Source: Alistipes sp.
GTDB lineage: Bacteria; Bacteroidota; Bacteroidia; Bacteroidales; Rikenellaceae
Assembly (NCBI GenBank): GCA_017436185.1
Contig: JAFSDP010000019.1
Span: 1-21,708 of the forward strand
Direction: 5' to 3'
DNA: 21,708 bases
Shown here: in pieces, positions 16,135 to 21,708 of the stretch
Position numbering within the stretch: position 1 is the stretch's first letter
Layout of the letters: the number at the start of each line of letters is the position of its first letter
Notes under the pieces: model-generated
The model's database searches: none
Told to the model about the DNA's origin: nothing
The model's input: only the letters and a program-made list of their open reading frames with translations
Translations under genes and position numbers: made by a program

Positions 16135-16461
16135 AAAGATTAACGGTTAAAAATTGGATTTTTAGCCGATAAGCTGCCGATAAGGTCGCAATAAGACCTA
16201 TAAGACTTATAAGACCTATAGGCCGGGTTACAAAAATGTAACCCGTACTGCAAGGGGGGGGTGGTTGATGGGAATGATGTGAATTATGGGAATTATGGGA
16301 GTAATGGGAATAATGTGGTTGCCTTTTCGTTATTCCCATCATTCATATTATTCATATTATTCCCATAACGACCTTAACAGACCCATAGCGACTTATAGTG
16401 ACCTTACTCCCCCCCCCCAAAAAAATCATTTTGAATTTTGCATGCTACATTTTGAATTTAT
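16135..16461. repeat. Intergenic mosaic repeat, copy 3: long imperfect palindrome
   Basis: No gene is credible between the divergent pqqD-like gene and the plus-strand gene at 16482. The region contains TATAAGACCTATAGG tandem units (16190-16222), the GGGTTACA/TGTAACCC hairpin (16225-16244), a G-run (from 16254), GGGAATAA (16306-16313) facing TTATTCCC (16330-16337) within longer ATGGGAAT-type units, then a C-run before 16420 and the AT-rich end AATTTTGAATTTTGCATGCT (16431-16461). The left half is broadly complementary to the right half (G-run to C-run, AAGGTCGCAATAAG to CTTATAGTGACCTT), so the whole can fold as one large hairpin. Bases 16215-16260 are identical to 17535-17580. Confidence 0.75.
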
Positions 16462-16466
16462 TTCAC

Positions 16467-16474
16467 TACCTTTG
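16467..16474 (+). promoter_or_regulatory. -7 promoter box for the gene at 16482
   Basis: TACCTTTG matches TAnnTTTG and lies 7 bp before the ATG, directly after the end of repeat copy 3. No TTG at the right spacing. Confidence 0.45.
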
Positions 16475-16481
16475 TGGTGCA

Positions 16482-16874
16482 ATGAAGCAGTTGTTGTGGA
16501 TTTTGTTGTTGGGGTTGATCGCCTGGGGCGGTCAAGAGGTCGAGGTGCAAAACGAGGCTCCGACCCGCCAAACCATCTCCGTGGCCGATGGGCTCGAACA
16601 GTGGGGCGAGGTGATGGTCGAGCAGTCGCTGATGCTCCCTACGCTCACACCAAACATCTCACACACAGCCATTTCGATGCGCACTTCCTCTTCTGTTCGG
16701 ATGGCCGACGAGCGTCTGAAGCGCACCGTACCCATCAAGAGCGAAGGTCATCTGCAACCTATGCCCTCCTCCCGCCCGGGGCTTCGTTTTCAGGGCGGAT
16801 TTTACCGTTTTGGTGCCGCTACACAACACCGCTCGACCCACACCGTTGGGCAGTTGTGCCGGCTCATTATTTAG
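16482..16874 (+). CDS. Uncharacterised small exported protein
   Basis: The protein has 130 residues from ATG 16482; the open frame extends 28 codons upstream into the repeat, but the promoter box lies there, so that part is not coding. Residues 1-18 (MKQLLWILLLGLIAWGGQ) are a signal peptide or membrane anchor. The rest has no domain I recognise: a polar middle (QTISVADGLEQWGEVMVEQS), Met/Ser/Thr-rich stretches, RLKRTVPIKSEGH, and an ending QLCRLII. I have a vague memory of similar short Bacteroidales proteins ending in RLII, but would not name a family. Codon use resembles the neighbours. The next gene starts 74 bp downstream across an inverted repeat. Function unknown. Confidence 0.6.
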   Translation: MKQLLWILLLGLIAWGGQEVEVQNEAPTRQTISVADGLEQWGEVMVEQSLMLPTLTPNISHTAISMRTSSSVRMADERLKRTVPIKSEGHLQPMPSSRPGLRFQGGFYRFGAATQHRSTHTVGQLCRLII

Positions 16875-16937
16875 CGAAAAAGGGTCCAAACCACATTTAT
16901 TCTCTTCCCTTTTCTTTTTTTACAAACGCTAAATAAT
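16866..16937. repeat. 11-bp perfect inverted repeat spanning the intergenic gap
   Basis: ATTATTTAGCG (16866-16876, containing the stop codon of the gene at 16482) is exactly complementary to CGCTAAATAAT (16927-16937). Inside, AAAAAGGG and CCCTTTT can extend pairing, and a T7 run follows the second. It could be a terminator-like or operator structure. Confidence 0.5.
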
Positions 16938-16948
16938 TCCACAAACCA

Positions 16949-17458
16949 ATGGACAAGAAAACCCTTTGCGAGGCGATGTACGCCTTGCCGGGCGAGGTCG
17001 TTGTACGTCGTCCCAAGAAGAAATTATATGCTGTTTTGACCCTTGCGGCCGCCGTTTTGATGCTTGCTGCCACCTCGCTGATGAGCGACAGCCTCTCGAT
17101 AAACCTCCACTCGTCGGCCATCCTGGTGGCTCTCTCGGCCCTCGGCATCGGCCTCATCTGGCTGCTGGTGCTACTCTTTGACAAGCAGGGCGTGCCGGTG
17201 CTGAAGAAGACGGGCCGTGAGCTGCGCTACGAGGAGCGCTACTTCCCCGTAGGGGAGCGTAACGAGGTGCTCAGAATGGTCGATAACCGCCTCCTAAAAC
17301 GCCTTCTGGCCACCAAGAGCGGGCAGGTTGCGGGCATCGCCGTAGCCATCTACTACACTGACGACAAGGAGTTTGGCGCAATGCAGGCCTACGAATACAT
17401 CGACTTCGAGTATCGCCCCATCACCCTCGTTCGCATGGTAGGAACGCAGGAGAATTAA
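16949..17458 (+). CDS. Uncharacterised two-helix membrane protein
   Basis: This 169-residue protein starts MDKKTLCEAMYALPGEVVVR. Two predicted membrane helices lie at about 26-44 (YAVLTLAAAVLMLAATSL) and 56-77 (SAILVALSALGIGLIWLLVL). A soluble C-terminal part of about 90 residues begins KKTGRELRYEERYFPVGERN and ends DFEYRPITLVRMVGTQEN. By charge, both termini should face the cytoplasm. I do not recognise the family. Codon use and base composition are like the neighbours. It sits between the small exported gene and a repeat copy, so it may be transcribed with the former. No ribosome binding site is seen. The gene is probably real because of its clean membrane topology and coding bias. Confidence 0.7.
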   Translation: MDKKTLCEAMYALPGEVVVRRPKKKLYAVLTLAAAVLMLAATSLMSDSLSINLHSSAILVALSALGIGLIWLLVLLFDKQGVPVLKKTGRELRYEERYFPVGERNEVLRMVDNRLLKRLLATKSGQVAGIAVAIYYTDDKEFGAMQAYEYIDFEYRPITLVRMVGTQEN

Positions 17459-17720
17459 AAATGCAAAATTTAGAATTCAAAATTCAAAATTATAGGGCTG
17501 GCGCGACCTAACAAATAGGATAAGACCTATGGGGCCTATAGGCCGGGTTACAAAAATGTAACCCGTACTGCAAGGGGGGGTAATGAAATTAAAGATTTTA
17601 AAGAGTTTAACGAAGCGGACAGAATCCTTAATGTCTTTAATTTCGTTAAATTCTTTAAGCTCTTTATTCAGGTCGCGCTAGCCCTATAATTTTGAATTTT
17701 GCATTCTACATTTTGAATTT
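17459..17720. repeat. Intergenic mosaic repeat, copy 4: element with ~50-bp terminal inverted repeats
   Basis: The left end (17461-17509) and right end (17670-17720) are inverted copies of each other with few mismatches; key strings are ATTATAGGGCTGGCGCGACC on the left and GGTCGCGCTAGCCCTATAAT on the right, each flanked by AATTTTGAATTT-type sequence. The inside holds TATAGG units, the GGGTTACA/TGTAACCC hairpin (17545-17564), a G7 run, and a second inverted pair AGAGTTTAACGAA (near 17600) against TTCGTTAAATTCT (near 17642-17654). No open frame is present. The structure resembles a miniature inverted-repeat element, but no target-site duplication is obvious. Confidence 0.75.
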
Positions 17721-17721
17721 A

Positions 17722-17750
17722 TTTATTTAACTTTGCAAAAGTTAAATAAA
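17722..17750 (+). promoter_or_regulatory. 29-bp palindrome overlapping the antiporter promoter
   Basis: TTTATTTAACTTT (17722-17734) and AAAGTTAAATAAA (17738-17750) are perfect 13-bp arms around GCA. The left arm contains the -7 box TAACTTTG (17728-17735), and the right arm covers the expected transcription start. It could be an operator for a dimeric regulator or a hairpin in the leader. Confidence 0.6.
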
Positions 17751-17757
17751 ACTCGTT

Positions 17758-19260
17758 ATGACGCTGGATTTTTTGAGTGGTGAACATATCGTCTTGGTGG
17801 GGGCATTGCTCCTCTTTGTGGCCGTGCTGGCAGGTAAGGTAGCCTACCGTTTTGGCGCACCTGCCCTGCTGCTGTTCTTGGGCGTGGGTATGCTCTTCGG
17901 GTGGGATTTCATCTCGTTCAACTCCCCCGAACTGACCCAATTCATCGGTATGATAGCCCTCTGCATCATCCTCTTCTCGGGCGGTATGGATACCAAACTG
18001 AGCGACATACGCCCCATTTGGGGCCCGGGAGTGGTGCTGGCTACGGTGGGTGTGGTCCTGACGGCCCTCATTCTGGCGGGCTTCATCAGGCTCATAGCCC
18101 CCTGGATGGGCTTTGCCTTCACCTTCCCGATGGCAATGCTGCTCGCCTCGACGATGGCTTCGACCGACTCAGCCTCCGTCTTCTCGATTCTGCGCTCCAA
18201 AAAGCAGGGCTTGAAGGAGGATTTGCGCCCCCTGTTGGAGTTGGAGAGCGGCTCGAACGACCCGATGGCCTATATGCTCACGCTGCTGATGATGGGTATC
18301 ATCACCCAGAGCGACCATGCGGGTGTGGGGGCCAACATCTTTGCGATGATCATCCAATTTGTGGTGGGCGGAGCTGCCGGCTACGGCGTGGGACGTGCCG
18401 CCGTGTGGGCCATCAACCGCATCAACTTGCAGAACAAATCGCTCTACTCGGTGCTGCTGTTGGCCTTCATCTTCTTCTCGTTCTCGATTACGGACCTGCT
18501 GCACGGCAACGGCTACCTGGCCGTCTATGTATCGGGCTTGGTGGTTGGTAATCATCGACTTACCGAGAAACGTACGCTCACCATCTTCTTCGATGGCTTC
18601 ACGTGGCTGATGCAGATTGTGATGTTTTTGATGCTGGGTCTTCTGGTCAATACCCGCGAACTGATACGCCCCGATGTGTTGGGATTGGGCTGTCTGGTGG
18701 GCCTTTTCATCATCTTCGTGGCTCGCCCCGTAGCAGTCTTTGTGGCCCTTCTGCCTTTCCGCCAATTCTCGCTCCGTGCCCGCACCTACATCTCGTGGGT
18801 CGGACTGCGTGGTGCGGTGCCCATCCTCTTTGCCACCTACCCCCTGATTGAGGGGACTCCCCACGCCGACCTGCTGTTCAACGTGGTCTTCGTTTCGACG
18901 ATCCTTTCGCTGCTGATGCAGGGCACCAGCGTGAGCCAGATGGCCAACTGGTTGGGGCTGGCCTACACCGAGAAGGAGGCTTCGTTCCGTCTGGCGATGC
19001 ACGAAGATATTACGTCGGCACTGTCGGAGGTGGAGGTAAACGAGGCGATGCTGAGTTCGGGTCGCACGCTGAAGGAGATTTCGCTGCCCGAGAACACACT
19101 GGTAATGATGGTGTTGCGTGACGGCTCATACTTTGTTCCGCAGGGCAAGGACGAGCTGCGCTTGGGCGATAAGCTGCTCTTCATTTCGGACCGCAGCGAG
19201 GAGTTGGAGGAGGCCTATCGTGAACTGGGCATCGACGAGGTAATGAAACACGACCGATGA
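17758..19260 (+). CDS. K+(Na+)/H+ antiporter, CPA1 NhaP2/CvrA type with C-terminal RCK domain
   Basis: This 500-residue inner-membrane antiporter exchanges K+ or Na+ for H+. About 12 hydrophobic segments cover residues 8-400. The transport site is visible: ASTMASTDSASVF (130-142, D137) and LELESGSNDPMAY (160-172, N167-D168), the paired motifs of CPA1 exchangers; FSGGMDTKLSDIRP (73-86) and SWVGLRGAVPILFATYPL are also typical. The C-terminal part (about 420-490) is a TrkA-C/RCK_C domain (LPENTLVMMVLRDGSYFVPQ, then LRLGDKLLFI) that may sense ligand. It is slightly shorter than E. coli NhaP2, lacking the extra C-terminal domain. The promoter carries a palindrome. Its TGA overlaps the mutY start by 4 bp. 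Confidence 0.94.
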   Translation: MTLDFLSGEHIVLVGALLLFVAVLAGKVAYRFGAPALLLFLGVGMLFGWDFISFNSPELTQFIGMIALCIILFSGGMDTKLSDIRPIWGPGVVLATVGVVLTALILAGFIRLIAPWMGFAFTFPMAMLLASTMASTDSASVFSILRSKKQGLKEDLRPLLELESGSNDPMAYMLTLLMMGIITQSDHAGVGANIFAMIIQFVVGGAAGYGVGRAAVWAINRINLQNKSLYSVLLLAFIFFSFSITDLLHGNGYLAVYVSGLVVGNHRLTEKRTLTIFFDGFTWLMQIVMFLMLGLLVNTRELIRPDVLGLGCLVGLFIIFVARPVAVFVALLPFRQFSLRARTYISWVGLRGAVPILFATYPLIEGTPHADLLFNVVFVSTILSLLMQGTSVSQMANWLGLAYTEKEASFRLAMHEDITSALSEVEVNEAMLSSGRTLKEISLPENTLVMMVLRDGSYFVPQGKDELRLGDKLLFISDRSEELEEAYRELGIDEVMKHDR

Positions 19261-20300
19261 AACCCTGGCTTACGGAGCAACTGCTTGGCTGGTACGAAGA
19301 CCACGCCCGCACCCTTCCTTGGCGTGAGACGAGGGAGGGCTACCGCATTTGGTTGTCGGAGATTATCCTGCAACAGACCCGTGTCGAGCAGGGAATGGCC
19401 TACTACCTGCGTTTCGTAGAGCGTTTTCCCACCGTTCGAGATTTGGCCGAAGCCTCTGAAGATGAGGTACTAAAACTCTGGCAGGGATTGGGTTATTACA
19501 GTCGTGCCCGCAACCTGCACGCTGCCGCACGTTCGATTGTCGCTCAACACAACGGCATTTTCCCCTCGACCTACGACGAGATTCGCTCCTTAAGAGGGGT
19601 CGGCCCCTACACCGCTGCTGCCATTGCCTCGTTGGCCTACGACCTGCCGTATGCGGTGGTCGATGGCAATGTCTATCGAGTTTTGGCACGCCTCTTCGAC
19701 ATCGAAACTCCCATCGACACCACCCTCGGGCAACGCACCTTTGCCACTCTGGCTCAAGAACTTATACCCACCGACAAGGCCGCTGCACACAACCAGGCAA
19801 TGATGGAATTCGGGGCGTTGCATTGCACCCCCACCTCGCCCCAATGCGACTGCTGCCCGTTGGCTGAACGATGCCAGGCACTCGCCAATCGCACCGTAGC
19901 GGAACGCCCCACGAAGCAGGGAAGGACGAAAATTCGAGACCGCTACCTGAACTACCTCCACCTGACCGATGGCCGCCACACGCTGCTGCACCGCCGCTCG
20001 GAGGGGGATATTTGGGCAGGGTTGTACGAGTTTCCGCTCCTCGAGACGGCCTCGCCGTGCGATTTTTTGGAGCTGTGCCAAACGGAGGGTTTCGCTGCAC
20101 TTCTGGGCAATTGCCCCTACACGCTGCGCCAAACCACCCCGATGGCGACCCATCAGTTGAGCCATCAACGACTCCACGCCACCTTTTATCTATTGGAGGT
20201 AAGCAAGTTACCCACCGTCGAGGGCGTTGTCACCGTTCCCCACGACGAACTGGATCGTTACGCCATTCCACGCCTCATTGAACGCTACCTGCTGCGATGA
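19257..20300 (+). CDS. mutY: A/G-specific adenine DNA glycosylase
   Basis: MutY removes adenine mispaired with 8-oxoguanine. The 347 residues match the family. The helix-hairpin-helix glycosylase domain includes WLSEIILQQTRVEQG (catalytic E35), LWQGLGYYSRARNLH (74-88), SLRGVGPYTAAAIAS (the hairpin, 111-125) and AVVDGNVYRVLARLF with D136. The [4Fe-4S] loop is C190-x6-C197-x2-C200-x5-C206. The C-terminal Nudix-like domain that recognises 8-oxoG runs from about 230 (LLHRRSEGDIWAGLYEFPLL, then THQLSHQRLHATFYLLEV). The start overlaps the antiporter stop (ATGA), and its own stop overlaps the next start in the same way, so the three are translationally coupled. Confidence 0.97.
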   Translation: MKPWLTEQLLGWYEDHARTLPWRETREGYRIWLSEIILQQTRVEQGMAYYLRFVERFPTVRDLAEASEDEVLKLWQGLGYYSRARNLHAAARSIVAQHNGIFPSTYDEIRSLRGVGPYTAAAIASLAYDLPYAVVDGNVYRVLARLFDIETPIDTTLGQRTFATLAQELIPTDKAAAHNQAMMEFGALHCTPTSPQCDCCPLAERCQALANRTVAERPTKQGRTKIRDRYLNYLHLTDGRHTLLHRRSEGDIWAGLYEFPLLETASPCDFLELCQTEGFAALLGNCPYTLRQTTPMATHQLSHQRLHATFYLLEVSKLPTVEGVVTVPHDELDRYAIPRLIERYLLR

Positions 20301-20929
20301 TTGACCCCGAATTGATTGCCTACATCGAGGGCGAGATTCTGCCCCGCTACGCCTCGTTTGATGCGGCACATCGCCGTGACCACGCCGAACAGGTCATCAC
20401 GGAGAGCCTCCGCCTGGCACGGCTGCACGGGTGTGAAGAAAGGCTTTGTTACACGATTGCGGCCTACCACGACGTCGGTTTGGTGGGTGGACGTGAGCAC
20501 CACCACACCCTATCGGGGGCGATTCTGCGGGCTGATAAAGCCCTAAAAAGATGGTTTTCGGATGAGGAGATTAGCCTGATGGCCGAAGCAGCGGAGGACC
20601 ACCGAGCCTCCTCGGACCACGCTCCACGCACGATTTACGGCTGCATTGTGGCCGAAGCCGACCGCACGATCGAGCCGCTCGTGATTCTGCGCCGCACGGT
20701 GCAATACGGCCTCACACGCTACCCCGACTACGACCGAGAGGAGCATTATCACCGCTTTGTGGAGCACCTGCTCGAAAAATATGCCGAGGGAGGTTACCTG
20801 CGCCTCTGGATTGCGGACCCCGACAAGGAGCAGCGTTTAGCCGAGCTCCGTGCCCTGATTTCCGACCGAACGACCCTCCGCACCACCTTCGACCGACTCT
20901 ACGACAAGGAACTAGAAAATAAAGATTAA
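20297..20929 (+). CDS. HD-domain metal-dependent phosphohydrolase, substrate unknown
   Basis: This 210-residue cytosolic protein has an HD domain. Candidate metal ligands appear in order: HRRDHAEQV (25-33), IAAYHDVGL (HD doublet, about 54-62), the H-rich GREHHHTLSGA, EDHRASSDH (about 100-108) and EADR (about 119-122). HD proteins hydrolyse phosphoesters such as nucleotides. The second half is helical (LRRTVQYGLTRYPDYDREEH and later KEQRLAELRALISD). Its ATG overlaps the mutY stop by 4 bp. Since mutY acts on oxidised DNA, a nucleotide clean-up role is tempting but unproven. After its stop (20927-20929) come an inverted repeat copy and the rRNA operon end. Confidence 0.85.
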   Translation: MIDPELIAYIEGEILPRYASFDAAHRRDHAEQVITESLRLARLHGCEERLCYTIAAYHDVGLVGGREHHHTLSGAILRADKALKRWFSDEEISLMAEAAEDHRASSDHAPRTIYGCIVAEADRTIEPLVILRRTVQYGLTRYPDYDREEHYHRFVEHLLEKYAEGGYLRLWIADPDKEQRLAELRALISDRTTLRTTFDRLYDKELENKD

Positions 20930-20935
20930 AAATTG

Positions 20936-21060
20936 CAGTGTTACATTTTTGTAACCCATACTTTATAGGTCGCTATAGGTCTTATAGGTCCTATAGGTCG
21001 TTATAAGGATTGACGCAAAATCGTTAAACTCCTTAAACACCTTAATTTCCTTAATCTCAC
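20936..21060. repeat. Intergenic mosaic repeat, copy 5 (opposite orientation, truncated)
   Basis: TTGCAGTGTTACATTTTTGT (20933-20952) is the reverse-orientation form of the TGTAACCCGTACTGCAA module of copies 3 and 4. It is followed by tandem 9-10-bp units of TATAGGTC (20961-21009; at least four in a row), then ATCGTTAAACTCCTTAAAC (21021-21039), the inverse of the GTTTAACGA module. The AT-rich end and the CGCGCC block are missing. No gene is visible from here to 21446. Confidence 0.7.
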
Positions 21061-21126
21061 CTATCTATCAGCATACTAAAAGTTCCCTTCAGTAGAAAGT
21101 GATATATAATATAGGTATAGCGTTAT

Positions 21127-21202
21127 GGGAGCTTAACTTGGCTTGCACTTCGTGCAACCCTCTGGCTGGTGGCGGTTCGGAAGAGCGGGTTTGTGCCAAA
21201 CC
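21127..21202. other. Structured non-coding stretch downstream of the rRNA operon
   Basis: Two perfect small hairpins, TTGCAC-TTC-GTGCAA (21143-21157) and GGTTTG-TGC-CAAACC (21188-21202), flank a GC-rich stretch; GAGCTTAACTT (21130-21140) matches an 11-mer of the antisense of the 5S gene. On the minus strand it lies directly past a terminator. It may be a decayed rRNA operon tail or a small RNA; open frames here are short and unconvincing. Confidence 0.35.
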
Positions 21203-21206
21203 AAAC

Positions 21207-21259
21207 AAAAAAAAGAGCGAGTCGTGCATTCATTTTTTGATGATGCCCACTCGCTCTTT
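21207..21259 (-). terminator. Second intrinsic terminator downstream of 5S
   Basis: On the minus strand AAAGAGCGAGT (21249-21259) pairs with ACTCGCTCTTT (21212-21222), an 11-bp stem extended by GCAT/ATGC inside, and is followed by a T8 run (complement of 21207-21214). It lies 150 bp past the first rRNA terminator. Confidence 0.75.
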
Positions 21260-21317
21260 CTCTGTTTGCAGTACCTGCCTACGCTCTTCGCTCACCTGCT
21301 GCCGCCGTCCTCTGTTA

Positions 21318-21381
21318 CACAGAGCAATTAAGCTCACCTACACCAATGGTAACGGCCGTACTCCCAAGGAATACAGCCGCC
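21318..21381 (+). pseudogene. 5S rRNA-like relic, opposite orientation to the 5S gene
   Basis: ACAGAGCAATTAAGCTCACC (21318-21337) resembles ACAGAGAAGTTAAGCTCACT of the real 5S, and the rest continues with C-ATGGTA, TCCC and a final CAGCCGCC, where the real gene ends TAGCCGCC. The following bases (CAATCCATACTCGCAAGG) also match what follows the real 5S. The 5' half of a 5S (a GGTGGTTA partner for the closing helix) is not found, so it is broken or chance similarity. Confidence 0.45.
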
Positions 21382-21385
21382 CTCA

Positions 21386-21441
21386 ATCCATACTCGCAAG
21401 GGGGTATGGATAAAAAAATCCATACCCTTGCGAGTATGGAT
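21386..21441. terminator. Mirror-image double hairpin terminating the rRNA operon
   Basis: ATCCATAC (21418-21425) pairs with GTATGGAT (21434-21441), and on the minus strand this hairpin is followed by a T7 run. A second hairpin with the same arms (21386-21393, 21404-21411) is its mirror image across the A/T-run, and the two can also pair with each other over about 24 bp. It works as an intrinsic terminator for 5S and potentially in both directions. Confidence 0.85.
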
Positions 21442-21446
21442 TAAAG

Positions 21447-21557
<111 letters not shown>

Positions 21558-21568
21558 AAGAACCTTTG

Positions 21569-21606
21569 CTTCAATTTATCGAAGCATCTCGGAGTAATCT
21601 GCCGAG
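21569..21606 (-). other. 23S-5S spacer stem-loops
   Basis: The spacer (21558-21650) has no tRNA. It contains two hairpins, GCTTC/GAAGC (21569-21573, 21581-21585) and CTCGG/CCGAG (21588-21592, 21602-21606), possibly processing sites. Confidence 0.4.
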
Positions 21607-21650
21607 TCAGTATAGCTTGACATCATTTCGGATGTGAGATAAAGTTTATT

Positions 21651-21708
21651 CGTAAGAAAGCCGTTCGGGTAATTAGTATTGCTCGACTTTGATATTACTA
21701 CCTTTACA
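21651..21708 (-). rRNA. rrl: 23S ribosomal RNA, 3' end only
   Basis: The minus strand has GTCGAGCAATACTAATTACC followed by CGAACGGCTTTCTTACG, the conserved 3' terminus of 23S rRNA (AGCAATACTAATTACCCG in this phylum). The 3' boundary near 21651 is set by GGCTTTCTTAC, which should pair with the 5' end outside the window. The rest of the operon lies beyond the right edge. Confidence 0.9.

Noticed and set aside
16133..16342. 69-codon minus-strand frame rich in His, Ser and Tyr
   Set aside because: It is a translation of the ATGGGAAT-type repeat units, giving a low-complexity HYSHNSHH pattern, not a gene.
20961..21009. CRISPR-like array
   Set aside because: The units are 9-10 bp and directly abut; there are no spacers of CRISPR length and no cas genes.
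21099..21413. 104-codon plus-strand frame (and a minus-strand frame starting near 21233)
   Set aside because: They cover hairpins, a terminator and the 5S-like relic; composition is not protein-like and no family is recognised.
21558..21650. tRNA gene in the 23S-5S spacer
   Set aside because: No cloverleaf or TTCGA-type T-loop is present; only two short stem-loops.

Overview
The window looks like a chromosomal stretch from a Bacteroidota bacterium, most likely order Bacteroidales and probably Rikenellaceae (Alistipes-like); the genus is a guess. The reasons are a fused LpxC-FabZ protein, several promoters of the Bacteroidota type (-7 box TAnnTTTG, in three cases with a TTG 19-20 bp upstream), almost no Shine-Dalgarno sequences, a TonB-dependent receptor of a family common in Bacteroidota, and a GC-rich coding style with AT-rich intergenic regions.

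Layout, left to right. (1) 1-4093, minus strand: the translation/transcription operon rimP-nusA-infB, with infB cut by the window edge. A consensus promoter lies at 4063-4093 and a terminator-like hairpin sits in the leader before rimP. (2) 4138-6921, minus: the lipid A operon lpxC/fabZ-lpxA, then a small TerB-like gene and a strong terminator. (3) 6931-9492: a PP2C phosphatase (minus), divergent from a TonB-like energy transducer followed by nagB (plus). (4) 9801-10582, minus: rpmI and rplT with their own promoter and terminator but without infC. (5) 10616-11362, plus: a metallo-beta-lactamase-fold lipoprotein. (6) 11559-16114, minus: a likely operon of a PqqD-like protein, a Cys/His-rich exported protein, a TonB-dependent receptor with a Cys cluster, an exported HMA-domain protein and a PfkB sugar kinase. 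The middle three look like one system for binding and importing a soft metal (copper is the natural guess). (7) 16482-20929, plus: two uncharacterised proteins, then a tightly overlapping cluster of a K+(Na+)/H+ antiporter, mutY and an HD-domain protein. (8) 21447-21708, minus: 5S rRNA and the 3' tip of 23S rRNA, i.e. the end of an rRNA operon.

The most unusual content is intergenic. Five gaps (9493-9800, 11363-11549, 16135-16461, 17459-17720, 20936-21060) carry a mosaic family of short repeats. Shared modules include an AT-rich end, a GGCTGGCGCGA/TCGCGCCAGCC block, a GTTTAACGA block, a GGGTTACA/TGTAACCC hairpin and TATAGGTC tandem units. The copy at 17459-17720 is bounded by ~50-bp terminal inverted repeats, like a miniature inverted-repeat element. 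Other signals worth checking are the leader hairpin before rimP-nusA, a 29-bp palindrome on the antiporter promoter, a 5S-like relic convergent with the real 5S gene and sharing a two-way terminator with it, and the PqqD/Cys-rich/receptor/HMA locus.
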